Shown: positions 48,444 through 60,800 of the stretch, piece after piece | How positions within the stretch are numbered: position 1 is the stretch's first letter | Layout of the letters: each line of letters begins with the position of its first letter | Notes under the pieces: model-generated | Databases searched by the model: none | The model's input: only the letters and a program-made list of their open reading frames with translations | What the model was told of the DNA's origin: nothing | DNA from: Nansenia antarctica | Lineage: Eukaryota; Chordata; Actinopteri; Argentiniformes; Microstomatidae | Assembly (NCBI GenBank): GCA_963989245.1 | Contig: OZ022339.1 | Span: 17,820,190 to 17,884,189 of the forward strand | Length of the DNA stretch: 64,000 nt | Direction of reading: 5' to 3' | Translations under genes and position numbers: made by a program

Positions 48444-51400
48444 ATGACGGAAGCCAAGCGGGCCATCTCCATGGTGTGGGACCACTTCAACTTAGTGACG
48501 CCCCTGACGACGCCCCGGAAGGTGCAGTGTTCCCTCTGCTCCCAGCGCCTGAGCTTCAACAAGAACACGTCGGCCATGCTGCGCCACCTGCGCTCCCGGC
48601 ACCCCAGCGAGGCGTGGTACAGCAGCACCAGCAACAACTCTCCCAGCGGGGCGTCCTTCCCCGGCGGCGGCAGGCTCAGCTCGGCGCTCGCTAGCTCCGA
48701 GCGGTTCAACGCCGGCGCCGCGGGGGCTACGTCGATGCTAGCCAACGCCGCCGGAGTCAACTCTAACTTCTATTCGTTTATCAAAGGTTAGATATGTTGT
48801 GGGATGTGGTTTTTCACAACCTTTCATCAATGGTGTTGTCGTGAACAAGAGCGAACACGAACAAGAACAACCGCCCCCCCCCCCTCAGAGATAAGATGTG
48901 CATTCAACTCTAGAGTGTTGATTCTCTAGTCTGTTGCATCTCCGTTTTATCCCCCCCAAAATGTAAAGATAATTGTTTTGAGTGGGGCAGTCCCACTCTT
49001 AGTGTTTACACAGTGTGTCTGTCTGTCCTTCCACAGTGTTTACACAGTGCTGTGTCTGTCTGTCCTTCCCCCCCTAGTGTCCACCAGACAGGAGGACCTG
49101 GACGAGGCCCTGGTCAACATGCTGGTCAAGGACTCCCAGCCGTTCTCGGTGGTGGAGGACGAGGGCTTCTCCGCCCTGGTGCAGAAGCTGGACCCGGACT
49201 ACGTCCTGCCGCCCAAGCGGCGCCTGAAGAGCCTGGTGGCGGCCCAGTGTGACGCGGTCAAGGACAGCGTGGCGGCGGAGGTGGAGAAGGCCGACTACGT
49301 CAGCCTGACGTCAGACATGTGGACGTCCGCAGACAACAAGGTGTGACGTTGTGTTGATGTGTTGTGTTGATGTGTTGTGTTGTGTTGATGTTGATTGATT
49401 GATTGATTGATTGACTCCTGGGGAATGAATGCAGGTGAATATTTGCTATCTAACCTAATCTGGTGCAATGTCATGTTGTACAAAGAAGTTCTTGATATGA
49501 AAGTGGTGTGTGTGTGTGTGTGTGTATGTGTGTACGTACGTGGTCTCTGATAAATAAACACATTTACACCACCAGGAGAGTTATGTGTCGGTGACGGGGC
49601 ACCTGGTGACAGAGGCCTCTCAGCTGGCCACCTTCCTCCTGGGCGTCTCCAAGCTGCCGGAGAACCACAAAACCCTTCACGTGGACGAGGTGAGTCACCT
49701 GACCTTCATGTGGAGCAGGTCAGCTGCTTGGTTGCCTCTTAATAAAGCTGAGAACACCCAAAAAAATGACATGGAATTGTAAAACATAATTGCCATAGTA
49801 ACCATTATTATTACTGCCTGTGTCGAACACAGAGAGAAGCATATGGCTGCGTTCGTAAATCTGCTCTGAGAGCGCCAGAGCGCACACTGGGTTCAACCAT
49901 AAAGGGACCAAATCATTATGATTGGACAAGAGGCATTCCATGAGTGCTGGTCAGATTTCCAGAGCGAATTTACGAACGCAGCGCCTATTGTCTGCTACAC
50001 CTACAGTAACCATGGACTGTTGGTTTTGAGCGGGGCCATGTCCTTTTCTACTCATTCTATTTCTAGGTGAAGAACCAGCTGGTGGCCGGGTGGGGTCTCC
50101 ACGGGCGGGTGGCGGCGTTCGTCAGCGAGCAGCACGGCGGGGACAACATGGCCGCCACGGTGCAGAAGCTGGGCCTGCTGCAGCTGCCCTCCTTCGCCCA
50201 GGTGCTGAATGTGGCGGTGAGGCGGGCCGTGGAGGCCACCAGGGAGCTGCAGGACATCAGGGCCCGGGCCCGCTCCGTGGTGGCCCTGTTCAAGACCAAC
50301 CCCACTGCCAAGGACAGGCTGCTCCAGGTGGGTGGGCTGGTCCATTAGGATGTGGTACATTAGGATCTGGTACATTAGGATCTGGTGTGGTACATTAGGA
50401 TGTGGTACATTAGGATCTGGTGTGGTACATTAGGATCTGGTGTGGTACATTAGGATCTGGTACATTAGGATCTGGTACATTACGATCTCTCTATCTCTAC
50501 TGTACATTTAAAAGACATGTACATTATAATACTGTCAAAGCAAATAAAAGACAACTTAAAAGTGAATCAATTAACCTTTAGCCTGCCTAATTAGCCTGCC
50601 CCCCCTCCTTCAGCACTCTAGGGTTAGCGGTAGGCATCTGCATGTTCCACAAACTCTACTGTTCGTTAGGCCTACTGGTGTCTGTTGTTTTTGTATCTTC
50701 TCCGTTCTGTTTATGTCTTGTTTTAAACATTGCTATAAAACCAACTGCCTCTTTGAGGACCATAACATTTCTGAATTGAAGTGTACGGTATTATCCCAGT
50801 TCTATGAATGAATGAATGAATGGTCTTTATTGTCATTGCTATAGTACAGGTACCAAACAACGAAATTTAGGAGGGGTGGCTCCCCCGGTGCTAGGATAGA
50901 AAAAAAAACTAAAAAAACACAAGAAGGGAAGGAGCTGGTTTACATAAATAAAGGCTATGTACACTATCCACTATACTATACTGTACAGATAGACGACTAG
51001 GGTTGTCATATTGCACATAGTGTTATTGCACATTCATTTGAAGTGTCGCAGTTTGCAGGCTAGAAATGTACATATTTGTGCCTCAGCACAACACACGCTG
51101 TATCCAAAGATACTATCCCAGTGTATCTACAGCTGTGTGATTCCTCAGGTGCATCTACAGCTGTAGTGTGTTTATTCAGGTGTGTTCACAGCTGTGGTGT
51201 TTCTTCAGGTGCAGGGGCAGCTGAACAGGGAGGGGCCGAAGCTGATCCAGGAAGTGGACTCCAGGTGAGACAAGATCAAGCTTTATTGTTCCGATGGACA
51301 ATAATTGTCACTGACACACAGTGCAGCTGTGTTTAACAATTCAAATCTACATTGGGCTAGCCTAGTAAACTCCATTCAACATTGCACGCTGGTCATTCAT

Positions 51401-51480
51401 ACTACTACTAAATGAAATCATAATTTAAAAAGTTAAAATCTCAAACTGTGTCGATGACCTGACACATTATGTACAGAGCT

Positions 51481-51515
<35 letters not shown>

Positions 51516-51751
51516 GTGTCTGAGAGGATGTGTTACTTGGCTGTCACCAGGTGGAACAGCAGCTTCTCCATGCTGCAGCGTCTGTTCGACCAGCGGGAGT
51601 GTGTGGCCGCCGCCCTCTCCACCCTGGACACTGACATCACTCCCCTGGGGTCAGCTGACTGAGGTCATCCACCAGTGCCTGGGGGTGCTGGACCCCTTCA
51701 ACGAGGCCACGGCCGAACTCTCCGCCGAGACACGCGTCTCCGCCTCCAAGG

Positions 51752-51782
<31 letters not shown>

Positions 51783-53015
51783 CGTTATTTCCCTGACGCA
51801 TATTCAGCCCTGGGGGGTATTCCGTCAATGCCGCAAAAGGAAAATCCAGGCTTATTTTATATATTATTATATTTTATATAAGCCTGGATTATTTTGATAA
51901 TTCTTGCGAGGTTTAGAATAAACCTAGATTTTCCTTTAGCAACGTTGATGGAATACCCCCCTGGGCACTGTTCGAATACTTTAGAGACTTTAGACTTTCC
52001 TCCAAGCTTCCCAAATCAGTGATTTCTCTATTTTCGGTGTATATGTATTTGTTTTCAAGTTGATTGATTATTAAAACCTGTTTTATTGTCTTACTTATTT
52101 GGACAGTGACAGATTAAGCCCTGGATTAAAACGTTCATACTTTCAGTGGAGGCTACCCATTGATGATTTACTTCCATTTGCTTAATCTAGGTCCGGAAAA
52201 AACTGGCCTTCTAATCAAATTCGATCCTGACTTTTATTTTGAAGGTCATCCCTCTGATCCGGATGCTGAGGATGATCCTGGAGGAGAAGCGCAGCGCGGC
52301 CGTCCACCCCACGGCCGCCCTGCTGGCCTCCAACCTGCAGGCGGCGCTGCAGACCAGCTTCAGCACCGTCGAGACGGAACCCGTGCTCGCCCTCTCCACC
52401 CTCCTCGACCCGCGCTTCAAGGTCCTGGCCTTCGGTAACCCCGGCAACGCCCAGGAGGCCGTCAAGGTCCTGACCTCCGAGTGCGCCGCGCTGATCCGGG
52501 TCGTCGCCGACATAAAGTCGACGACCAGCGACCTGCTGGCGTACCTGCCCTCCACCTCCTCCCCCATGTCCCCGCCGCACTCCTCCTCCTCCGCCACCTG
52601 GGCCTCGCTGACGGACCACGTCGACGCCTCCTCCTCCGCGGCGTCCCTCTCCCCGCCGCCGCTGGCGTCCTCGTCCAGGCCCCAGGGGGGCGGGCTGTGG
52701 GAGCTGTTCGACAGCAAGGTGGGCGACACGCAGAGCGTCCAGAGCAGCACGGCGGACGCGGCGGTGGAGGTGCAGCGCTACCTGAGCGACGCCTACCTGA
52801 ACCGCGGGGAGAACCCCATGCACTACTGGGAGAAGCACTCCAAGGTGTACCCCGACCTCTTCCGGCTGGCCCGCAAGTACCTCAGCGTGCCCGCGGGGGC
52901 CGTGCCGGGCCGGCGCACCTTCACCAAGGCCGGGGACGCCTTCAGCCGCAAGAGGAGCTGCCTCAGCGTGAGCACTGTGGAGCAGATGATGCTGCTGAGC
53001 GAAGGGTTCGTTTAG
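48444..53015 (+). CDS. ZBED-type (hAT-derived) zinc-finger protein gene, 7 exons, one frameshift
   Basis: Predicted exons: 48444-48786, 49078-49340, 49576-49689, 50067-50327, 51209-51264, 51551-51750, 52245-53015; all introns are GT-AG and all junction phases fit. An acceptor at 48433 precedes the start ATG, implying a 5' non-coding exon. The product is about 668 aa: BED finger C29-X2-C32-X15-H48-X4-H53 with upstream aromatics, serine-rich linker, hAT core start (SDMWTS, about 193), conserved RWNSSF (about 346), FNEATAELS, and a C-terminal dimerisation region (YWEKHSKVYPDLFRLARKYL to VEQMMLL). Domesticated hAT proteins of this kind bind DNA. Exon 6 carries one surplus nucleotide near CCCCTGGGG (51644-51652): a sequencing error or a disabling mutation. 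No terminal inverted repeats flank the gene, and it is GC-rich. Confidence 0.85.
49845..49985. repeat. MITE in intron 3 of the ZBED-type gene
   Basis: GGCTGCGTTCGTAAAT at the left and ATTTACGAACGCAGC at the right form terminal inverted repeats. TAT flanks both ends, possibly a 3-bp duplication. Same family as 2856-2995. Confidence 0.75.
50336..50490. repeat. Intronic minisatellite
   Basis: Repeats of TACATTAGGATCTGG with an optional TGTGG, eight or so units, directly after exon 4. Confidence 0.9.
50806..51065 (-). mobile_element. LINE 3' terminus in intron 4
   Basis: A CATT-tailed 3' end on the minus strand, close to the copy at 47261-47536 (both share CTGTACAGATAGACGACTAG in plus reading). 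Confidence 0.7.
51806..51966. repeat. Fold-back MITE in intron 6
   Basis: CCTGGGGGGTATTCC at the left and GGAATACCCCCCTGG at the right are inverted. The interior also contains the pair AATCCAGGCTTA and TAAGCCTGGATT. It lies about 55 bp after a donor site embedded in GTT repeats. Confidence 0.8.
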
Positions 53016-55240
53016 TCAGGTCTGGAGGGAAGTAGGGAGGGGCTCGTTTAGTCTGGTCTGGAGGGGAGTAGGAAGGGCTCGATTAGTCTGGTCTGGAGAG
53101 GAGAGGAGTACCAGGGGTTTGTTTAGTCTGGACACAGATTAAGCCTGATCCTAGACGAAAGCATCCTCAATGGAGATTTAACCTGTGTCTGGGAAACAGC
53201 CTCATAGTGTTAAGTAAGTAAGACGTCGTTAAGTTTATGTCTTTATGGTAGCAGTGCTAGCTCTTTATTTGCGGCTCCTCTCCAAGCATGTACAAGTCTA
53301 ACTGAACTCTTCTTGATTCACCGCAGGTGCTATCGCTCTCAAGAACTATAGCGACACCTACCGGCCGATTTTAAATAGAGCCGAGCTGATCTCCGACTGT
53401 TTGCGCTTCGCCGGTGTATTTTTTGTTTTTTTGTTCCGCGACGTCTGCTAACTTTTCTGACTCGTAAAATAAAAAAATACTGAGTAGATAACCTTTCTAA
53501 ATAGCGAAAATGAGGGATAGTTAGTGGTGAGAGCTTCGGAGTTCTCCGACCATTGCGTTCCTGTGTAACATAGTTATAACAATGACGGTTAGGCTGAGTG
53601 CAAGTTAAGTCTGCTCAGTTGTGTTGCTTTGTGCCTTGAAGCTCTTTTGTCACCTGACGTTCTCATTGGTGGAAACAGTTACAGCGGAAGATATTGAAGA
53701 AACAATAGCTAGTTATTAATAATAAATTATGCTCTGTGCAAAGTCAACCACAAATTAAAACTACCTTGGGAAATTGTTTTTGTATGTGCTTTTTATGTCT
53801 ATTTGCGATACTTTGCTCAGAATGTGTATATTTATTTTGGTTCTCTTTTTAATTCTTTGGTCTAATGATAAATCTATGGTCTCTGCGGTGCAACACATTT
53901 CAGGGTAAATCTACCTCTTTGCTAAATTGGTGATATTGTCACAATCGTCACTTTGAGAATGAAAAGGTTTGTAAAATAGTGGTGCTGTCAGCCGCCGTTT
54001 TGCTATGGCCACCAGGGGCCAAATCTGTGGTGGCTCCATACTGTATGTAAATCTTTTCAGGGTACATGAATCTACCTTTCTGACAGATTTGGTGATATTA
54101 TCAACAACTTATTTCCATAGCCACTGTACTACAAGAAATCCAAGGCAAATATGGGTGCTGGTGCATCCAGGACCTGGTGTTTTGTGTAAACACAGCCTAT
54201 GTGAACACACCAAAGCATCACCAATAACACTGGCTTATCCTACGCCTCCCTGTCCCTGGAAGAGGTTATTGTCTAGAGCTGTGCAATATTTAAAACTGAA
54301 TTAGAATTGAATAGAATATAATTTCATTGCTAATCGATATGATTTATAGGGAATTGTTTTTGTGATAACGCAAACATTCCCTGTAACAGTTGCAACAATA
54401 GTTTTCTTCCCTTTCTCACTGCCACTTATTCTAATAGAACATCTTCCTTGCGATGGCTGTGGTGTGTAGGATGGTAGGTGGTGTTCGGTCAATTCACTTA
54501 CTTTAGACTCATGTACTTGTAACTTGCTCTGGATAAGTAAAACATTAAAAAAGGTTACAACTACACAGACAGGGCATCAATACAGGCCAGCAGCATGATA
54601 GGAACACAATATATACATCAACAAGTTGTCCAGATACACTCAGTGGTGTTTAAAGTGTATGAGGGATGCTGAGCATGAGTGGCTGGTGAAGTAAAAAAAT
54701 AGAATGGAATGGTATCAAACTTGTTTGATACCATTCCTCATTCCGTTCCATGCATTACAATGAGCCAGTCCTCTGATTTCTAACGAAAGTAGGTGAAATT
54801 GAGGCCTCTGCCCGTCCACATTGAAAGCCAAACCTTTTCCCAGCCTCCTGGTGCTTTCAAAGCTGCATCCATGCATGCTAAGTAGCAGGGTGCTCCCACA
54901 TCCTGCAAATTAGCAGGGCTACTTTCCCTCAAAGAGTTTTAACAGCAGATGACCAAGCGTGACGCCAGAGCCTAGAGAGGATGGCCATGGTCGCCATGGT
55001 CGCGGTGGTTGAGCAAGGCACCTGAGCAAAACACAGCAGAGGTGTTTTTTGCAAGGAAGGATTACGCAAATTCTAAATTTTCCTTCAGTCACTTGTGGCT
55101 GCCATGTGCTCTCTACCTGTGTGTGACTCATAGTATGCCTTTCTGAATATTCTTATCCACGAACATCAAGAGTGTGTTCTGACCTGGAAACTGGTCTGGC
55201 AAATGTAGTTGCCTTGGTATATCTAGATTATACTCATGAA
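53016..55240. other. Intergenic region, no gene recognised
   Basis: Just after the ZBED stop are three degenerate copies of a roughly 40-bp unit with GTTTAGTCTGGTCTGGAG (53028-53130). The rest is AT-rich. A perfect 15-bp hairpin (GGAATGGTATCAAAC, loop TT) lies at 54706-54737, likely a MITE remnant. ORFs in this span are short and unconvincing. Confidence 0.5.
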
Positions 55241-55243
55241 CAC

Positions 55244-55490
55244 TTTAGGTACACTTATAGGAACACTTTTAGGAACACTATACTAATACTGGGTAGGGCC
55301 TCCCTTTGCTCTCAAAACAGTCTCAATTCTTTGTCGCATTGATTCCACAAGATGTTGGAAACATTCCTTTGAGATTATGGTCCATGATGACATGATTGCA
55401 TCACACAATTCTTCAGAATTCTTCAAGATTTTTTAGTTGCACTTTCAAGCTGTGAATCTCCTGTTCTACCACATCCCAAAGGTGTTCTTG
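55244..55490 (-). mobile_element. Mariner-type relic, third copy
   Basis: Same family as 13136-13745 (shared GGCCTCCCTTTGCTCTCAAA and ATTCCACAAGATGTTGGAAA) but truncated and diverged. Confidence 0.75.
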
Positions 55491-55801
55491 ATTTGTGCAG
55501 CAATGGTAGAGCGGGGTGAAGAAGCACAGCTGTCAAAGACAAGACAAAATGATTAATCTAATATCGCTATTGTGTTAACACTAATGTGCATTCCAGGATT
55601 ATCATGGCACATGTGTTCCTGTGTTTGGTTATCCCATTATCATCCTCAGCATTAGTTAGCTATTGATTACCCTGTGGCATGTAACTTAGCATAAACAACA
55701 TTGTTACAATATTTTATTCCAGGGCCTGTAAGCATAAAGTTTCATGTTTCAAGTTTAAGTTTCAAGTTTTATTGTTACAACACATTACACAAGTGTAAGA
55801 G

Positions 55802-57442
55802 CAGAGGCGCCCCGTCCATAGAGGCAACCAAGGCAATTGCTTGGGGCCACCAAACAAAAAGGGCCTTTTTGTCAAACTAAAACTGTCCTTGGATGAATGT
55901 ATTTTCAATGGAAATCATGGCATTCAGCGTTCAGTCGCTCGAGTCTGCTCGCGCTGCGCATACATTCATTCAAGGACAGTTTTAATTTGACAAGCTAAAC
56001 AATATGAGGGTAGTTAAGAGTTTAACTACTTTTCATTGTGAAATAGCTAGTTTGGTAAAGTATTCCCTGCAATTACGGCGTTATTATATGATCTATAACA
56101 CCACGGACATGCCCCAAAACCCCCCTAGTGGGGCCCCGCCCCCTTCTAGCTTGAACTTGACTTCTAGCCCCGCCCCCTTCTAGCTGCCTCTCAACTGTCA
56201 GAAGCAATCATGAATCGATCGCACATTTCTGGTCACCAAAAAAGAAACGAGAAGACAATGAAAAACGACACCAGGATAGTGGTAAGTGGATAGAAGCTGC
56301 AGAGTGCAAAAATGTAAATAAGATGCAGAGTGCAAAATAAGTAAGATGTCTTAGGCAGGCAGACAGACCCAGTGGAGTCATGTAAAATGTAAATAAGAAC
56401 ACCAGCGGTTTCAGAATATACTGAATATATATCTTTTTTTGATTTATTTGTTGTTCTTGCTCTGTTTGATATTACATATTAATGTTGCTGTTTCAGAATG
56501 AGAAAACACCAGCAGTTTCAGAATGTAAGTGTTACGGTCAGATAGGGAACCCAAGCGCAGACACAGACAGAGACAGGTTAAAGTAAAATAAAGTATGATT
56601 TATTTTAGGGAGTAGGCAGAGAATGGTCGTAGGGCAAGCGGGGGGTCAGGCAGGGGGGCGTAGTCAGCAGGCAGGCAGGGGGGTTAGGCAGGAGGGGTAG
56701 TCGGCAGGCAGGGGCTTAGGCAGGAAGAGTAGTCGTTAGGCAGGCAGGGGTCAGGCCGGTAGGGCAGGCAGGCAGGAGGGCAGGTAGGGCAGGCAGGGCA
56801 GGTAGCAGGAGTCCGGTAGGGGTACTGGGGGGTAAAGGCAAAACAGGGGTAAGTAGGAGGCAGGTACAGGCAGGGTAGTAAATAGGTAGGGGAGCTGGAA
56901 GCGTATCTTTACGGTAAGCTGAAGCTACTATCTGGCAGAGAAGTGAAGGCTGGAACGGGTCTTTATGCAGGGCTAACGATGAGGTAATAGTGAACAGCCG
57001 GACAAAACACACACCTGAGTGAGGGGGGGAGAGAGAAAGAGGGAAAGAGAGAGAGAGAGGCACTGCCTAGAGGTAGAGGGCGTGACAGTGTGTTAAGAGT
57101 TCTAATAAGCACCATTGTGAGTTGATATTTCATTATTTATATTGCTCCAATTTGATGTTACTACACATGGCTCCTTTGTTGATCAAATACTCAGACGTGT
57201 GTGTGACTGTTAATTAATACATTATGACATTTATAATGAATTCCTTTGTTTCAGACTGTTTTTTTACTTACACACACACGAGCGTGCGCATATGCGCGAA
57301 CTTCGTAAAACCGTATTATATTTTAGTGTCAGGGAAATAAATACATTTTAAAATGTCCACATCGTCACCCGCCTAAGACCCTTACCAGGGGCCTCCATAA
57401 TGTTGTTTGCTTAGGGCCCCCAAAAGTCTAGGGGCTCCACTG
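55802..57442 (+). mobile_element. hAT-like element 2 with mismatched target duplications
   Basis: Near-identical to 42233-43929 in the same orientation; differences are a shorter GGCAGG minisatellite and a few indels. Left 8-mer TGTAAGAG (55794-55801), right 8-mer TCCAGGAC (57443-57450). The transposase is not intact. Confidence 0.85.
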
Positions 57443-57736
57443 TCCAGGACGTCCAAAGCCTGACCCCAGGACTGTTCCTCGGGCCCAATCCACCAAGTAC
57501 AGCGGGCTCGGCAAAACAACCGCCCGGCGTCATCTTTTTCTTGGGGGTAATACACCTTGTCGTTTAAAAAAAAAACGGAATGGTTAAAAGTTAAACCCTT
57601 AATATGTAATAACCAACGTGATACAAGACAGTCATAAATAAAGTATTTATTTAAAATATATATATTTAAATATTTTTCATTAAAAAAAAATATATATATA
57701 TATATATTGGCGGGCCACATGAAGATTCCACTGTGT

Positions 57737-57786
57737 GCAATGTATTATGACGTAATCGCGCGCAATGTATTATGACGTAATGTGTC
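57737..57786. promoter_or_regulatory. Tandem TGACGTAA (CRE/ATF-like) sites
   Basis: A 25-bp unit is present twice, each with TGACGTAA (57748-57755 and 57773-57780), 25 bp apart and about 120-150 bp upstream of the start codon at 57898. A CREB/ATF-responsive promoter element is inferred from the motif only. Confidence 0.4.
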
Positions 57787-57897
57787 GCTATACAACCACG
57801 GTGCGGCGTCTTGTCGTCAGTCATGTGGTCGATGTCAACTTGGATGACATATTACATCGCACGTTGAATTGTTAACAACAACGAGCAGATTGAGAGT

Positions 57898-60800
57898 ATG
57901 GACCAAGAAAAAGTAAGGATACCTAATATAGTATATAATAATAAGAATAAGAATAAGAATAATAACTTTATTTGTATAGCGCTTTTCCTGCAAACGTTGC
58001 AGCTCAAAGTGCTTTAGAATCATTATATAATCTTAATTGAATTATTTAGTCATTTAAAGGCAATATTAAAAAGATGGGTTTTTAGTCTTGACTTGAACAT
58101 ATTTGCTGAGGTTGCATCCCTAATGTAAACTGGCAGTACATTCCACAATTTGGGTGCATAAAATGAGAATGCAACCTCACCAAATCTCTTCTTTTGTACA
58201 TGTGGTACACAGAGAAAACCAGCGTCAGAAGACCTGAGAGCTCAGTATATAGACTGTGAAGAGCAGTATAGTACTGTATAACACTGTTCAGTCAGACAGA
58301 TTTTCAGTCAGACAGATTTTCATCCTTTTATTCCGTTTTTTATGTGAAGCTACTTTTTGTGTCTGAAGCTACTTTGACTTCACGTAACAAGTTGACCAGA
58401 ATGTGACGATCTGAACTCTGTTGTGTTGCAGGTGAAGAGTAGGAGCACGAGGAAGAGCGCTAAATGCGCTAGGAAGTGCGCAAAGAAGAGCGCCAAGCAT
58501 GGGCGTCACCACCATATATTTGGGGGGGGACGTGTCCCCCCCACCTTTGAAACAAGGTCGTTTGGACCCCCCCACATTTGCCATCAAAAATATGTTGCAT
58601 GACTGGTCAGCGTTATTTTCATTGCTTCACAATCAAATCCGTTCCACTTTATGAGTAGGGGATTGCCCATATCCAGAAATCCACTCCGCGTTTTACTTCT
58701 GTTTTTAACGGCACGCAGCATCAGACACGCACGCAGATTCGAAACATTCAGACTGAGGCAAGACGATATTTAGATCATCCACCAAGATGGATATAAGGAT
58801 TTTTTTTTTCTAAGAAGAGAAAAGTAAGTCAAAGTCATCCAAGTTTTCCCGTGAGTGGCCAAACAGCAACATTGCGTTCTCCCAAGGTCAAACACAGCCA
58901 GCTTTTCTGATAAGAATGTTAGCACCTTATGAGACATTCTCTGTATTAGCAATAGAATTAGCATAGCCTACTAGCAACCAAATACGAGCTAGATCAGCTA
59001 TATGGCACTAGCAGTTTTGTTAGGCATTACTAGTGCGGTTAGACATGTTTAAATGCAGAACAGACACAGGCGAAATGTCATCAAAAGCACAGAATGGCGA
59101 CAAACACCTCACAGTGCTTACCTGTCCTGTCATTATTGCATCTCCTGCCCGTGTTCATTGCCCTGAGCATTTGCACTATTTAATTTGGCCATTGCACCCA
59201 CCCAAAGAATAAATTTTGCATCTGATTGCTTGAGCTAGGGTTAAAAAATAAGAAGAAAACACCTGTTCCATTTATTTTTCTATTTCTAAAATGCTTGTGA
59301 TTGTATTTTTTGTATTGATGATTGTATTTCTATGTCAAATGTTCTATTAGAGAAAAACAATATGAACAAGTGCTCAATGCATCCCCATTTCTCCTGATAT
59401 AGGTGGTTGAGAGTGAGAGTGAGTCAGAGGCAGGGGCAGCAGGCAGGGGCAGTGGAGACAGCTCTAATTCACTCTTTGATTTTTGTTTTGTTTGTTATAG
59501 TTGTATGTTCTGCAATGCACTGAAGAGGGCTAAGTTTGATTGTAATAGGCTCTGAGTAGCCTAGGTACATATTTTATGTTTCCTCATAACTTTTTATTCA
59601 ATTTGTTGACTCAAAGTTACCTCATTCTTTTCTAATTCACTCTTTGATTCTTTTTGAATCTTCATATTTAATAAAGTACCTAAAAAGTGCCACGTGTCAG
59701 TGTCAGGCCTCTGTGAGTTAAACCAAAACATAATAGTAGTCAGTAATTGCAGACCATGCCAGCTCCAAGGAAAAACAAAGAAAGAGGGAGATTATTTTGG
59801 GTGTAAAACGCACCAGAATGCAGGAAATTGAATCTACTATTTAAAAAATTTCGGGGGGAGGACCCCCAGACCCCCCGAAAAATAAGTGTCCCCCCCCACA
59901 TTCAAAAAGCTGCTGACGCCCATGGCGCCAAGACTGATGCAGGTGAGAGTTTTCTGTTGACTTCTCCCTGTAGAGTCCCTATGTTGAAGACTTGGTTTGA
60001 TGAGAAGAAAAAATGTCTTTCATTCCTATTAAACATCCGATCACAGACAATGATAATGACTTGAACATCATTCCAATATCCACATGCTAACATTCATTAT
60101 GAATCCATGGCCATACATATCATTTTGAATGCAAGGCTGGGAAATGGCTCCATCATGGTATGCTAGTGTGAATATTGTAAACACAACCATTGATTGTCTT
60201 AATGTACTACAGACTATATTTCATAGCTGGCAATAAAACCCCAGAATCCTCTCTGTTTGGTTCTTTTAACTCCTTCTGTGATGTCCTCTGCTTCCGGAAC
60301 GAAGTGTGAGGACAGAGGAGCAGTAATCAAGCTGCTGGCGGAGGAAGGCGTGGCTGGTGCCCTGATCAACACAGATCAGGACTCCTTCCCCATCCTGATG
60401 AAGTTCATGAAGGGTCTCACTCAGGGCTGGACTGGGACAAAAATTAGGCCCTGGCATTTTTGGCCCAGACAGGCCCACCCCAATCGGTCGGACCACACCC
60501 ACCAGCACAAAAATACTTGCCTTATATACTCGTCTTATATACTGTGCGGTACAGTCATATGACAAACTGTAGTATTCCCCCAAACCACTACAAAGACGAC
60601 TACATACAGTAAGCAATGGTACCAGTGCAAGTAGACCAGTGTACTCAGTGATCAGACTCCAGAGCGAATTTACGAACGCAGCCTTGTTGTTCTAGATTTT
60701 TTTTTCCATTATCAACCTATCATTGCGCTTTAGAGTAAAACAAAGCACGCAACTGTCGCGTCTATCTTTTCATGGCAACTCTACATTGTGATTTACAAGG

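Noticed and set aside
52215..53035. Long Gly/Ala/Arg-rich ORFs opposite or shifted to ZBED exon 7
   Set aside because: The exon is GC-rich at third positions, which opens the other frames; only the main frame has the hAT dimerisation motif.
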